Shown: piece by piece, positions 1-12,800 of the stretch
How positions within the stretch are numbered: the stretch's first letter is position 1
Layout of the letters: the number at the start of each line of letters is the position of its first letter
Assembly (NCBI RefSeq): GCF_032854445.1
Contig: NC_088298.1
Span: 24,577,295 to 24,641,294, forward strand
DNA from: Liolophura sinensis
Taxonomy: Eukaryota; Mollusca; Polyplacophora; Chitonida; Chitonidae
DNA length: 64,000 nt
Direction: 5' to 3'
Translations under genes and position numbers: made by a program
The notes under the pieces: model-generated
Databases searched by the model: none
What the model was told of the DNA's origin: nothing
The model's input: the letters and a program-made list of their open reading frames with translations, nothing else

Positions 1-1924
1 ATGTAGAGAGGTAATACACCAAACAAATAAAAACAAACTTAACGAATTCAACATGCAAGCCACATGCATGGATGCATACTTGAATGGCTAAATTTTGTTT
101 TAGTTTAACACGTAGTATTTTAAGCACTGTTTGACCTTTTCGTATAAATTAATACAAATGTATTAACACTCATTGAAATGTATACAATATCTACACAAAC
201 AGTTTTGCATTGTGCTAAAAATTTTCACCTGTTTCCACGTGTTTCACTTGTTAAGTTTTCTCAGTGAACTTTAAAGTTGGCGATTATTGGAAAAGTTTGA
301 CGTCTTTAGCCGCAGGGAAAAAATCAGGGGTAATTTGTTGTGGAATAAATGGTGTACCCGCCTCTCGTCGACACCTGGCCGTTGTGAGGGTGGGCGGGAC
401 GTGAGGGTAGGGTAATTTTACTTATCTGGACAATCAGGGTTTGTATTTTTCATTTTTTTCTGAAAGGAACTATATATCCGTTCGTCACCGCCTCTTTTCT
501 CGGATTCGGCTAAACCCAGTTAATATAGCCTTTTGCTACAGCGGTGGATTTTACTTACCACGTGGTGTTTGTAAATACACGGAACGTGCAAACGGACAGA
601 TTCGCACAATAAAAATCCGAATAGCTCAGCGGGATTCGAGCTCATAAAAACAGGGTCTAAACACACCCCCTGTAATCTTTGTTAGCTTTTCTTACACAGG
701 GTAATGTGTCAGAACTTGGCTTTCTTTTGTCCCCGGAAGTTAAAGCTGTATTTTTCTCCACCAGATATACGTTTTTGTGCAATTGTCTACAGCAATTTTG
801 GACATCAATTTTCTCTTGTCAAAGTGTGGATACCAGCTCAGGCTGACATCATTAAAATGAACCCGCCTTTATTCATCGCCGCACTTACACACAGAGAACA
901 AAAGCTGTCATAGCTATCGCACACATACGCTTTCTTACAACACATTCCCACTGGCTCTGAGTTGTACTTTAATTATAAATGTAAATATAGTTTACAACCA
1001 AACCCCAAAATTCCAATTGGTTCCGTTGTGAAATTTCTTCTGCATATTTTGTTCAGATGACCACAGACTCCATTTTGAAATTTTAACAAATCTGATAACT
1101 TTATTTACAGGGAAATAAACATCGTAATTATTTTATACCTGAAATTTTATAAATCGTATATTAAACATACATCTTGATCCAAGTTACTACAAGTTTTAAG
1201 CAGCATTATGAAAACGTTTCACACTTTTAAGTTTTAGTGAAATATGCTGTCTTTAGCATGTTCAGGATTTCAAACAAATGTACAGGGCTTTGGGATGTAT
1301 AATCTATAATGCGATTTCACTCAACCTTGCTCTTAAAAGTCCAAGTATATAAGATGTGTGTTCAATATTGTGTTTCAGAAATCCGCATTTCATGAGCCTA
1401 CAAAAGCAGACAATCTGTGTCATCGGAAAGATCAAAAGTAATTTCATGTCTGAATTTTAAATTGTTTTCCCGACCTGTTTGTATATGTCATTTCGTGCAA
1501 ACTAACCGCGAACGAGCCTATCGCGTGTTTTCAAAAGTGAAGCAACTTATACTGTCACCTTATGTCAAGGTTTTGGTAGTTGACGTTTTACAGGTATACA
1601 GACCAATACTACTGGTCACAATAAAACACACCTGTTGATTGCAGTCTTATATACCTCTCACCTGTGTTGGGTCATAGCCTATGCGTCTTGTCGGTAAACT
1701 TCAAAGTTAACACCAGTGCTTAACGTTATCTGTGGTAATGTAAATAGTCCTCAGTGGGAATCAGTGGGAATTGGAGCGAGGCCTTTCAGTGCGTTCAGAC
1801 ACGCAAACATCAAAATTTGTTACGACATGCTGAATTTATATACTCGCCCGCCGTAAAAATTTAGATCTGTGCATAACAGGACATGTACACGCTGGAGAGA
1901 CGGCTATCTGGATTTTGCTAAGGA
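1..1924. other. Non-coding, nothing recognised
   Basis: AT-rich unique-looking sequence with stops in all frames. Short open frames (68-73 codons) have no recognisable domain or splice context. Confidence 0.6.
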
Positions 1925-1930
1925 CTTTCT

Positions 1931-1966
<36 letters not shown>

Positions 1967-2190
1967 TTTGCTATTTAAAACCATACTCAAGAAGTCTTTA
2001 CTTATATGCCTGTACGGCGGCGGTTAAAGTTAAAGGTGGAGGAATCTAGAAAGAGAAGAGGGAACCACCGACCTTTGTCAGTCATCTGACAAACATGCCA
2101 TCTTATATCCACAGCAGAACTGTAGCGAGACCGGGATTCGAAACTGGGTCCCAACCGACCTGGGTCCGGTCATCTGCCACAAGATAAACA
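1925..2190 (-). mobile_element. tRNA-like SINE, second family (probable)
   Basis: A TTTA microsatellite tail complement (1931-1972) is followed by ATACTCAAGAAGTCTTTACT, ACGGCGGCGGTTAAAG and ACCACCGACCTTTGTCAG. Near the far end, GGGATTCGAAACTGGG reads on the minus strand as a B-box-like sequence, GTTTCGAATCC. No A box was identified. Confidence 0.55.
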
Positions 2191-2295
2191 CGAATAAGCA
2201 ACATTGAACTCTAATCCTAGATATCAATATCCCTTTATGAAGAAATTGTTTGATTTATAACAATTCATCAGTGTATTCAAAATATAATTAAAAAT

Positions 2296-2830
2296 ATACA
2301 GCATGGAGAGTAAAACCAGGGCAGCGACGACAGTGTGGTAGACGTACAGCATATAGAGTAAAACCAGAGCAGCGACGACAGTGTGGTAGACGTACAGCAT
2401 AGAGAGTAAAACCAGAGCAGCGACGACAGTGTGATAGACGTACAGCATAGAGAGTAAAACCAGAGCAGCGACGACAGTGTGATAGACGTACAGCATAGGG
2501 AGTAAAACCAGAGCAGCGACGACAGTGTGATAGACGTACAGCATAGAGAGTAAAACCAAAGCAGCGACGACAGTGTGATAGACGTACAGCATGGAGAGTA
2601 AAACCAGAGCAGCGACGACAGTGTGATAGACGTACAGCATAGAGAGTGAAACCAGAGCAGCGACGACAGTGTGATAGACGTACAGCATAGAGAGTAAAAC
2701 CAGAGCAGCGACGACAGTGTGATAGACGTACAACATAAAGAGTGAAACCTGAGGAGCGACGACAGTGTGATAGGCGTACAGCATAGAGAGTAAAAACCAG
2801 AGCAGCGACGACAGTGTGATAGCTGGCAGA
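2296..2830 (-). repeat. 48-bp minisatellite sharing a core with the 30-kb array
   Basis: Eleven units. On the minus strand each holds CTATCACACTGTCGTCGCTG, CTCTGGTTTTACTCTCTATG and CTGTACGT. The 42-bp core is the same as in the 81-bp units at 30.1-31.8 kb; the 48-bp unit lacks about 33 bp (the CACCGGTAACATGTGACCG part). The outermost unit at 2790-2870 still has a diverged CACCGGTTACCTTCTGACC. The 231-codon minus frame follows from the period being a multiple of 3. Confidence 0.95.
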
Positions 2831-2889
2831 TGGTCAGAAGGTAACCGGTGAAACATGGTCGATTTAGCGCTGGCAGGATTTGATTTTAA

Positions 2890-5800
2890 CTGTTCATGTA
2901 TCTGCTTAACATGTAGCAATGTACAATCCTTGGCAAAAATGGATTAAGTAGATTTAGACGACACACACTGGTCTAGAATTATTCAAAAATGCTGTGGCGT
3001 CCTCACATTTCATATGCACTTAATAATAGCTGACAATCTACTGTCATTATACTGACTATATATAGTCGATTTTCCGTCTCATCGATCTAAGTATATTATC
3101 ATATAAATCCCCCCACTGTATTTAGCTTGCTGTATAGATCGGTTTCTTTACTCATACAAATTTCCATCCTTGAAGATCATTGAAAATGTCTTGACTACCA
3201 CAAAAAACTAAATAGTGATTATTTTAATTTTACGGTCAGAACAGCGATTTTTTAAAATGCATAACAGATATAAATATTTTTATGTACGATATCTGTTTAT
3301 ATTTATTCTACTAAGTTCAATAATGTACTGAATACGATTTAAGATAAAAAGGTATAAGGAGGTTTGATAGTGCTTTGGGTCGGCGATCACTCCATACCCA
3401 CCCGCATATATGAGAAGTCATGGGTGAGGGAATCTTGCAAACATACAGCGTTTACTCTAACGCAAAAGTTCATATACAAGTACTTACAAACAAGTTTTTG
3501 TTTTGGGGAGGGGAGGGGTTTGTTAGAGCAAGTACATTAGACTTTCTTCCCACCCAGCCATTTTTGCAAGGAATATCTAATTTATCTATTGATATCTACG
3601 GTGAATAAAAAAATGAATTGAAACATCCACTGGAAATTTTATCTTGCACTCAGAGAATTATTCACTAACTAACAACAGGTCATTGAGGTCGTGGGAAGTT
3701 TTTTTTTACTGGAAAGGACTTTATTTAAGTTATCCACTTTTCTCAAATTTTTTCACACTGCATTAATTTCTGAAGACTTTTGAACCTGGGGATATACACG
3801 TATTAAAGGCGTAATACTATAACAGCGTTATTTACTACGAAAAGGCAACAAAAAGTACATGTAACACAAATGCAAACGCTATGTGTCTTGCTTATCTTTA
3901 AGTTCTCACATGTGTTTCATTTCTAAACACTTCTGCCTTGAGAACATGTTATGTGAGCTAAATACATAAATGGATTAAAAACTTTTGGCGATGGAGTATG
4001 TGTGGACATAGTACAAATGTGGGAGGGCGGTGGGGGGGGGCAAATTTGTTAAGGATTAAGTACTATTGAAACTGTTTCTTCAAGAGTGTATATTGCCTTC
4101 ATTTGTTCGATAAACACAAAAACAGCGGTACTCCGAATTTAGCAAGATTATTGCTAACGGATGCGATGAAGTAAGATTCGTTTCGGCGTGAAAATTCAAG
4201 GGTCCTTCTTAGATTAGTTCAAGACTACTTGACATGAGAGGGGTGAGGATTGTACAAACTACTCCGCGACAAAACATTTGTCCTCATTAAAACCGCACCA
4301 CTCAGGGGGTGTGGGGACATATAGTTCTTCAGTGTTTCTTTTTATTTGAGGAACCGCTCGCCTCATAGCCCTTCCTTTATCCGCCGTGTGATTCCGAGGG
4401 GCATTACACACTCCTTGACATAATCAAGTGGGCTTAATGTCCCCCTGGGGCAACAATACATCCTTTAAGAAGTACGAAGGCTGCGCAGCGCTCAGTGACA
4501 GCATTAAAGAGCTACCGGCATTGCCCCGTCGGCGGTTTATTTTTCGTAGCGGAGTCAGCGTCTGTCTGCGGTAAAGTTGCTTCAGGCAAAGCACGGACAG
4601 GGCAGGTTGAGTCGCTTTGAAACCGAATTCACCGGGTTTTTCTCCCAACAATCATTTAAGACAGGTACAAAAGCGTTCAGCAGGAGGTCGACAACGGACA
4701 AGTCCCCGCCACAAAAGCTTCCGGATAAAATTAGCGAGTTTCTTTAACAGAAATTAGTTGCCATGACCCCTTGGCCTTTGCTGCCGTTCGTCTTGGCTAT
4801 ATTGCGAAGAAAAATTACCTAGGGCACGGTATACGGGCGCATCTGTTCCTCAGCGAAAAGTAGCAAACCTACATGACTCGGTAGAAAAGTATCCCAGTAG
4901 AAAATGTTGGACTGTCTGTCTGAAAACCGTTTATTTTACAACAGTCATTCGTTATCGTTAGCGAAATCATCCCCGCGCACTCCTGTCGTAGAAAAACGAT
5001 TCCACCCAGCCGTGGTAGACTATTTTTTCTCCCTTTTGACTCAGAGCATTCTGATTTCGGAGCAGCGTCGCACAGGTATCGATGTCTCATTCAATTTCGA
5101 TCGAGTTTCAAACGATGTTGCGGCCATAGGCAGATTAAAAGGCGCTCAAATGTAACTATCAAAGTCGTGATTTGGGTCTCGTTAATCATTTAGTTTAATG
5201 CCAAACTGGATTGCTTTGAACAAACTCATGCTCATTTTCCTATTGCCCGTCAACTTGATTTTTTTTCTTTTGGGAGAGAGAATTTGATGAAAAGCAGACG
5301 ACCTCAGCGGGATTCACTGAAGCAGACGACAGAAAACACGTATCCCGTGAATCGCGTCTCTGAATTTCAAACGTCCGATGCTGCGTTGGAACTACAGCGC
5401 AAGATGACCTGAGGTCATGCCAAGGTTAACTTCAACCAGTGGTTTTAAATATATGTTTGATAACCCTCACTGCAGGAAACTGTAAAAAGTGGCAAAAATA
5501 AAAAAAAGGCAAAAGAACTGTCATAAATCAAAACAAATTACAAGACATGCGACGAAACAACTTTATTAGGAACAGGTCGAGTGCTTAGTGCAACGTGTGA
5601 AAAAGTAAATACTGCTTTCTCGCCGTCTCAGTAAGACGTTTATAAGCTTTTTATTATCAGAAACACACGTTGACAATATTTTAAAAATGAATTAAAATCA
5701 ACAAAGCTTTTGGAACGGTTCTTGGCCTTGTAAAATACATACATAGTCTGCACTTAACAATTTCAACAACAAAAATTGCAATTTTCCAAATGTATCCTTT

Positions 5801-6470
5801 AATTATTTATTTAAAAATGCTATTTATATTGCAATGTTGTCGTTTTACATAAGTCCATTACATCAAATACTTGGCATATTTCATAAAATTAACAAAACTA
5901 AAAACAGTTTCATTGCTTAACGTAATATGAATTTGTCAAGGCTTGCATGTGTAACAGTTTGACAGAACTTCTTTACACAGCTGCTAAGAAATTATCGATC
6001 CAAGCCATTATGATAAATTTGCTTCACCTCTTTTGGGTCAGTGTGTTGGAATTATTCAGACAATGAAAGGTGTATTTAGAGATTTAAAAAAACTTTTTTT
6101 GACGTCAGGGTACCTAAATACTTTCTATACGGTTCATAAAGCCCACAATCAAAGTTTGAATGGATTTAACTCTTTTCTTTTTAAAAAGAAAGTAAATATT
6201 TTTCTGCATAGCTTTTCATTTTTTAGATGAACCCTAATTCATTTTTTATCTTCCTTTCTCTTTAAAATGCAAAAGCTAAATATTTCGAAAACAAATTGTT
6301 TTCATAACCCAGTGGTTGTTCAAGATGTCAAAACCATAGTTTTGATTACCGTGCACGAAAACTGAGTGACTTTGGTAGATCTTTCTACGTGGAACAAATG
6401 TCTGTGTTCAGGAACGGATGTTTTATCAATGCCGTAATTATTTTATTACTTTTAATAATGTAATTATTCT
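2890..6470. other. Non-coding, nothing recognised
   Basis: No gene, RNA or repeat was identified. The stretch 4400-5420 is richer in GC and in complex sequence than its surroundings, which would suit regulatory DNA; its frames of 73-83 codons overlap on both strands and look accidental. Confidence 0.5.
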
Positions 6471-6477
6471 ATAATAT

Positions 6478-6688
6478 TCATTTATTTATAAAGATTTACA
6501 AAGAACCTTTTACTTTATACAGAGTCATGTTAAACGACCGCTCTTTACCAGGTATATATAAAATAAACCTTCTGAATTAAAAGTGCAGCTAAACGATCGA
6601 GAGCTGGATTCAAACTCATGTCCTGACGACTGACCCATGGGGCAAGAACGGCGCTTTAGAACACTGAGCCAGCGAGAGCCCCTGTTTG
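6478..6688 (-). mobile_element. tRNA-derived SINE, third family
   Basis: On the minus strand the head reads GGGGCTCTCGCTGGCTCAGT (A-box-like TGGCTCAGTGTT), then a B-box-like GAGTTTGAATCC. The body includes a complement of TACAGAGTCATGTTAAACGA, and TTTATTTATAAAG marks the tail side at the left. Confidence 0.65.
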
Positions 6689-6689
6689 T

Positions 6690-9600
6690 ATTACATTGAC
6701 TGCTATTGTTGGAGTCCCCTAAATATGTCTCCCACCCACTTGTGCCCCAGTTTCTATACTAATGAAGGCCATGCATGTAAATGGCGTTGGCATATCATTC
6801 CATCCGTACAAAAGTATGTGATATGAAATTTATCGAACATCTTTAGAGAAGTACAAAATTCGAATATGGCTACAGTTGTTTTACAATTTGTTAGACAATC
6901 TACAGGCCACAACTCGGGCCTCTTTCGTATTATGAGCCTGACATTTAAAGCACTTGTAGTTGGTGATAAGTTGGTGATTTAAGTCTTATGTTTCTTGATA
7001 AACATGAACCCTGCTACTCAGTCACTAAACTTGGTGTTTTCCTTGTCGTTATTTTAGCTGAAATTGATTTTACATACGAAATAACAATTTTAAAGTGATT
7101 TTAAATTTTGACTGAAGTCAAAGTTCGCTTCATGATCCCGGGGCCTGGTTCTTATGTTCCACGTACTAGTATTATAAAAATTTATCGTGAAACAAATAAA
7201 ATAGAACGAAAGGTGAGTTTTTAAATTATAGTGGAAACAGTATTCCCGTGTTGAGCAGTGTCATGATAAACAGGCCAATATGGAAGATGGACATTTCATA
7301 CAAGCTTATAGCCTCGTGGTTTTTCTCAAGACGAAAGTGGCTTTAGGTCCACAGGGGCAAAGTTACTTAGGCCTAATTAAGTCCCCTTAAGTCATCTATA
7401 TTCCACCCCACAACCTCCCACACCAACCTCCCAATACCACCCTCCCACACCACCGTTCCAACCCCACCCCAACGTATGCATGTAGTTAACGCTCCGTCCA
7501 TCTCGAAAATTGATGCGTTCAGCTATAGCACTGACTGAACCATATGTTGAACGGGGGGGTGGGGGGGGGGAGAGGTAGAGTTTGGAGTGATACCGTCCGC
7601 CATGGCACACATGTGCGTCAAATGACGGAGAGGCAGGGTGATTTGATTTATTTCCTCTGCCCGTCAGGAGAGGGGCAATCGGGCAGGAAACACTGGTTGG
7701 TGTCGTCATGCTTCCTACCTTTATATCTTCATTCGCCGATAAATAATGATAAATTGTTTCCTATGAAGAGGACGGCATGAGAAACGAACCCCCGATTTTC
7801 TGCATTTGGCAGCCTCCACTCAGTGAACCTTTGTCCTGTTCATGCACGTGACTTATTTGCATTCCTTCAAAGTATAACTGAAGCCGATTCTACAAAACGA
7901 TTTCTAACTTAAAATTTAAAATATGATTTGAAAGTTTATTTTTGAGCCTTAACAATTTAAAAAACACAAGTAAAATCATAAAGGTTATTTAAAAACAAAT
8001 ATATCAAAAACTAAGCGTTAGGAAGATATTTTAAATTTTAAAACTGTACTGAAACAAGACCAATATTTCCCTTGCATGATAGGAATAGTTATAATCTAGG
8101 TTCGCTGAAACAGGATTCAGCCAAAAATTTTAAAACTGAGGAGCGACATGCGACCGTAAAAGTTTTGCATGCGCGCACACATACTGCTCCTGTGTGAACG
8201 TGTTTGGCGACTTTTGTTATCGGTGTGCTCAGTATGCATGTATTAAGTTTATGAACTGCTAACTATCTAGAAAATGAAAATTATTAATCATGCCTATCAA
8301 TAAATTCCAAATCCTTAAAGTTTTAAAGAACGGAAGTTTTCCATTTTACAGAATTTTCATTTAATAATGGCGCCTTTCACCACTGTTTCATGAAAATGCG
8401 TCCCCGGTAAACTGCGTGGGATTATAGTCATCCGAAATTTTCTCCACTTTCTAACTTCCTCGCGTCTCCGAGTCAAACGAGATCATTTTAGCCATTATCC
8501 GAAGTATTACTTGACGAAATCATCCATACTGAAGATTTCCACCTTTTATGGACTGAAGGGCTATAATTAGGACGTCGTAGTGACAGTACTAAGCGCAAAG
8601 TCTTCGACATTTTCCTTGAAATTAAGACTCCAAAAGCCGGTAAACCAAACGATATAGTAAACGTCTGATTTCCCGATAAGATTTGACAGTGTCATCGTTT
8701 TCACCAGTTATGGCTGTCAATTGAACAGGGACCGTGAGACACAAAGAAAATTGGAGACAAAGATCTAAGATGATCTGATATCCGGTATCTCACGAGCTGG
8801 ATTAAACAAGCCCCCAAATGATAGAGAGCTGCGCGAGTACAATGTGCAATTACGACAGCGATCTGAGATTATCCGATATCCGGGTATTTTCACGTGAGGT
8901 ATTAAATGCGCCTCTCAACGAAGTAGGGGTCATTATTTACACCCGGCCTAAGATAATCAAAGGCAGTATGGAATAACAGGGGCAATGAAATTTTACCTCT
9001 CTTATTAAGATGCTATTAGGCCAATGTAAAAGGCACCTGCTGAGTTGGGGCGTGCAGTGGTCAAGACCAGAGCAGCTGCAACTTCTCTGTCCTGTGTAGT
9101 GGTCAGTGCAGTTGTCATGGTAACAACAAAAACCACTAATTAGTCGAGTGGACACGCAGAATGGGCAAACCTTCACGATTCAGTATGGTTAATGGGAACG
9201 ACTAACTTTCCCGAATTATTTGACCCGGATTTAAGTAAAATCCCCCACCCCATTCTTACCTTTAAGAATCAAAAGACCATGTTTCCCGCACAGCTTATCA
9301 AAACATTTTGATGCCCGTGCTGAGAGTTCACACACGCTGTTATTTTCTCCTTCATTTACTAGAAAATTCTACTAATTGGCTTGAAATGCTTACACGGTTC
9401 TTGTGCAGATCAATTAACTAATCAGTGCGGTTGAAAAATTACTCATAAAACAACGCCAACGGCCCGAAATAATGTCCATAACATTGAAGAACAAGTGAGG
9501 CCTAAACGTGCTCAAAATAGGCTCCTTTGTTGGCCTAATTTGGATAAAATGTGTAAACTTGCTCGTAATCTCCTTTACCTTGAAAGCCTGATTAACGAAA

Positions 9601-9745
9601 TGTTACCATATCATGCGCTAATGGCACTAATGAAATGTAGACCTAGCATCAGAAGGTAGTAAGGTAACTTACTTTTACACTAATAGTTCCTAAGATAGGT
9701 CACAGTACTAGTGTGTGCTAAACTGTTTTGAAGTTAAACCTATGT
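6690..9745. other. Non-coding; one diverged duplication
   Basis: No coding evidence. It holds a G tract near 7554-7570 and the diverged duplication at 8755-8910, entered separately. The frames around 7400-7780 run across G/C tracts on both strands and look accidental. Confidence 0.5.
8755..8910. repeat. Diverged direct duplication of about 100 bp with GATA-like sites
   Basis: The sequence at 8762-8815 (GATCTAAGATGATCTGATAT, CCGGTATCTCACGAG) recurs diverged at 8862-8915 (GATCTGAGATTATCCGATAT, CCGGGTATTTTCACGTGAG). It lies in otherwise unique sequence. Confidence 0.5.
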
Positions 9746-9747
9746 CT

Positions 9748-9893
9748 CATTTACGTTTATTTATTTATTTATTTACTCCAGAATATTTATCTTATACGAC
9801 GGCGGCCAACATTATGGAGGGAAGAAACCAGACTGAGCCCGGAATAAACCCACGATCATCCGCAGGTTGCTGGCAGACCTTCCCACGTAAGAT
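9748..9893 (-). mobile_element. SINE fragment
   Basis: Minus orientation. It has a TTTATTTATTTATTTACTCC tail side, TATACGACGGCGGCCAACAT, GATCATCCGCAGGTTGCTGG and CAGACCTTCCCACGTA. The tRNA-like head is missing. Confidence 0.9.
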
Positions 9894-9894
9894 C

Positions 9895-12800
9895 GAATTG
9901 CGTCTAAGACAATTGTCATAAATTGTCCATGTAAATGCATAAATAGTATCACATTTCTACTTTAATCATAGAGATTTAAATATTATAAATGTCGAGCCCA
10001 TTACCTTAATGGAATAACCGATGCGGACAACACACGTATAGTGCAATCTCCGATATACTGGTATAGAATCTCAATAAATGCTGAAATTTGTCATTGAGAC
10101 ATTACCAGTGTCTGCACATAGACAAACAAATACAAGTGTTCACTATTATTTTCCTTGGATTTCATTAATATTTCATTAATTTATGTGGTATTTTTAGGTA
10201 TAAATTGCTATTAATCTACAAAAAAAATGAAAATGGAAATTTTGATTTTGAGTGCAAGCCACTGGTAAAAAAATTAGGTTTAGAAATTCAGTAAAAAATA
10301 TTTACATCTTCAGCCTTGATACTGCTCTACCGCTTGAAGGATTAAACTGTGAGCTAGAGGGGTACTGCGCATTCTTTAAATGAGGTGTACATTTTCTGTG
10401 AAGAATTATTTCAAGACGCCACATCTCCTTTCTAAGACAGAAACAGAAAAAAAGAGGCGGGAAAATACTGATTCAAGTTTCAATGAATTCATACTTAAAG
10501 TGATAAAAAAGTTCGTGGTGTCAAATTTAGGTACAAATTATATGTGATATTTCCAAGATTGACAAGTAAGCTTATTTGTCGAACAGCCCTTTGACAAACT
10601 GTACGCCATTGAAACATAACATCCGGTGCAAAACGTCTTTGTTGCATATTTTGAAGTGATTAAACATGTGTAAGCCCCGGGGGGGGGGGGGGGGGGTCAC
10701 ATGATAACCATTATGATCATTGTTTGGAGGGAAAATGTTCATTGTTGAAGATAAACCTGACAAAATAACTTTCTAAGGACATGACATTCTCTTAGACTCC
10801 CTTATCTTGTCTTAGATTTGTTTCGGGTATACATTACACCGCTTTTGCGCGCAGCCGCCTGGGGGGAGAGTGGTACGATGATAAAGGGGAGATAATCACA
10901 AAATGTTGTATGGCGGAAATCTGGTGAAATCTAAATGAATAAAGCAAGAGATGGATTGGCAGGCAAGATTAATGACATGACAAAATGGTTTAGCCGATGT
11001 TCCCGGAGGTCACACTGCGGGGAGGCGCTCAGAACGTGTGAGAATACAAGTGTCGCGTATTTAAACATTTGACAATGTGGCACAGATTGAGTTGAGATAG
11101 ATCGTGAGATAACATTCCCCAGTGCTGCCGATTGTCTGGTTACCGGTAATCCGCCAATCACTAATCACTCAGGTGTAAAGTGCCGAACACCGGAAGTGGT
11201 CATCCGCCATGGACGATGGCTCTTTCTGATCTTATCAGACAGAAGAGCTCTCATAGTCGCTCGGCCGAATCCAATAAGACATTTTTCATTTCAATAGCGA
11301 AACGAGCCACATTGTGTACCAACATTTTATTGACACGAATTAGGAAGGAGTGTCAAAGTTTGCAAAAAGACCCTTTTATTTGAAAGAGAAATGTATGGAA
11401 AAGGAGGTGACAAATTTAAGGCTATATCTTGCAAAATCTTAAGAGTCGGTCTACAAGAAACCATAAATAACTACAGGAAAACAGAAAAAAGGGAATAGGA
11501 GAGTTAATGACATACATACACCGTTACATGCCAAGTGAGTGTATTTCTTAAATGTTTAGTCACTAACAAAAGAACACAGCCTGTTATTTGAATAATCGGG
11601 ATGCATAAATAGTGTTTTGATCGAAATATAAATAACTGACTGACTTATCGACTGATCAACTGACTGATGGACCAACGTCCTGATTGTGGCCTGACAGTTT
11701 CGTAGCCGCACGGAATAACACAGTTATTAAATGGTCATTAAGTTTAAAACAGTCTGCAACAATTAAGAAAATTTAGGAGAAATCCGTCCTTGTAGAAGAA
11801 TCGTACTGGCACCTGACTGCATGCAGTTGTTTGTTAAGGAACCTTTCTCTAAGATTAAATAGTTGTATTTTGGGAGGCCTGTGACGTGTATACTAAGGTT
11901 TACACGCTGCTTGTTACGTGCAAAGCTGTCCTGCTATTACGGTATTAAATGTTACTTTGTACGGGTTAAGTACTGCTGTAACTATGTACGAGACAAGTAC
12001 TGCTGTAATCATGCACGAGATAAGTACTGATGTAATCATGCACGAGATAAGTACTGATGTAATTATGTGAGTTTCCTATAAAGGACACCAGAAGCTTTCT
12101 CACGTTAACTCGATCTTAATTGCGGATTAACTTGGAAAGTTTTTTTTTATAAACAAACCGAAATTATTTATTTTGTCGTTGATTGAGGGGAAATTGATGC
12201 AGTTTATTCTTATTTATCGGTCCTAACTGGTATCCCCATAGCCATTTTGCCCGCCCAGTGTTGTATAACATTGTGCAAAATGACTGTATCGCATTCCCAA
12301 CTACTTCCCACAATCAGTGTACTAGTCATTTTCTCCGCAGGAGCCTATATGCCATAAAAAGGCTCGTACAAATACCAGTACAGTGTATAATGAAGGGCTT
12401 TCCCTTGTCCACTTAGCTTTACGCCATGTCGCTTTACATTTTAAAATGGCCATAATCATTCTGTCCCTAAATGTTTAGATTTTTATGACTTCGAAAGATT
12501 AGCCATGGGAGGAGAGTGGGAGGTGGCATTATATAGGAGAGATAAATTATGGAGATGAATTTTAAGCTAATCATGTTGTATTTATCTTTGTTTTATTGTT
12601 CGGTCGTGTCAGTTTAGTTGCTGTTGTTGTTGTCGTACAGCATGTATGCAGGTCTCGTTATATAGGCCTTTATTGTACTCCGCCTTAGTTCAGAACCTCT
12701 CGGCGGGATTTCCTCGCGTCCAATGAGCGGGGCGGGAATAGTTGAGCTCAGGAGCATTGCCTAACGCTTCAGGGGGTCGGGCCGGTGTCTCCTGTCTGTC

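Noticed and set aside
2224-2919. 231-codon minus frame of LYVYHTVVAALVLL-type repeats
   Set aside because: 48-bp array read in frame; its apparent membrane character is a property of the repeated unit.
10679-10697. Poly-G and poly-C tracts (also near 4030, 7554, 17030, 27940, 44685 and 45930) as G-quadruplex or promoter signals
   Set aside because: Single homopolymer runs without spaced G-tracts or nearby genes; their lengths are also uncertain in assemblies.
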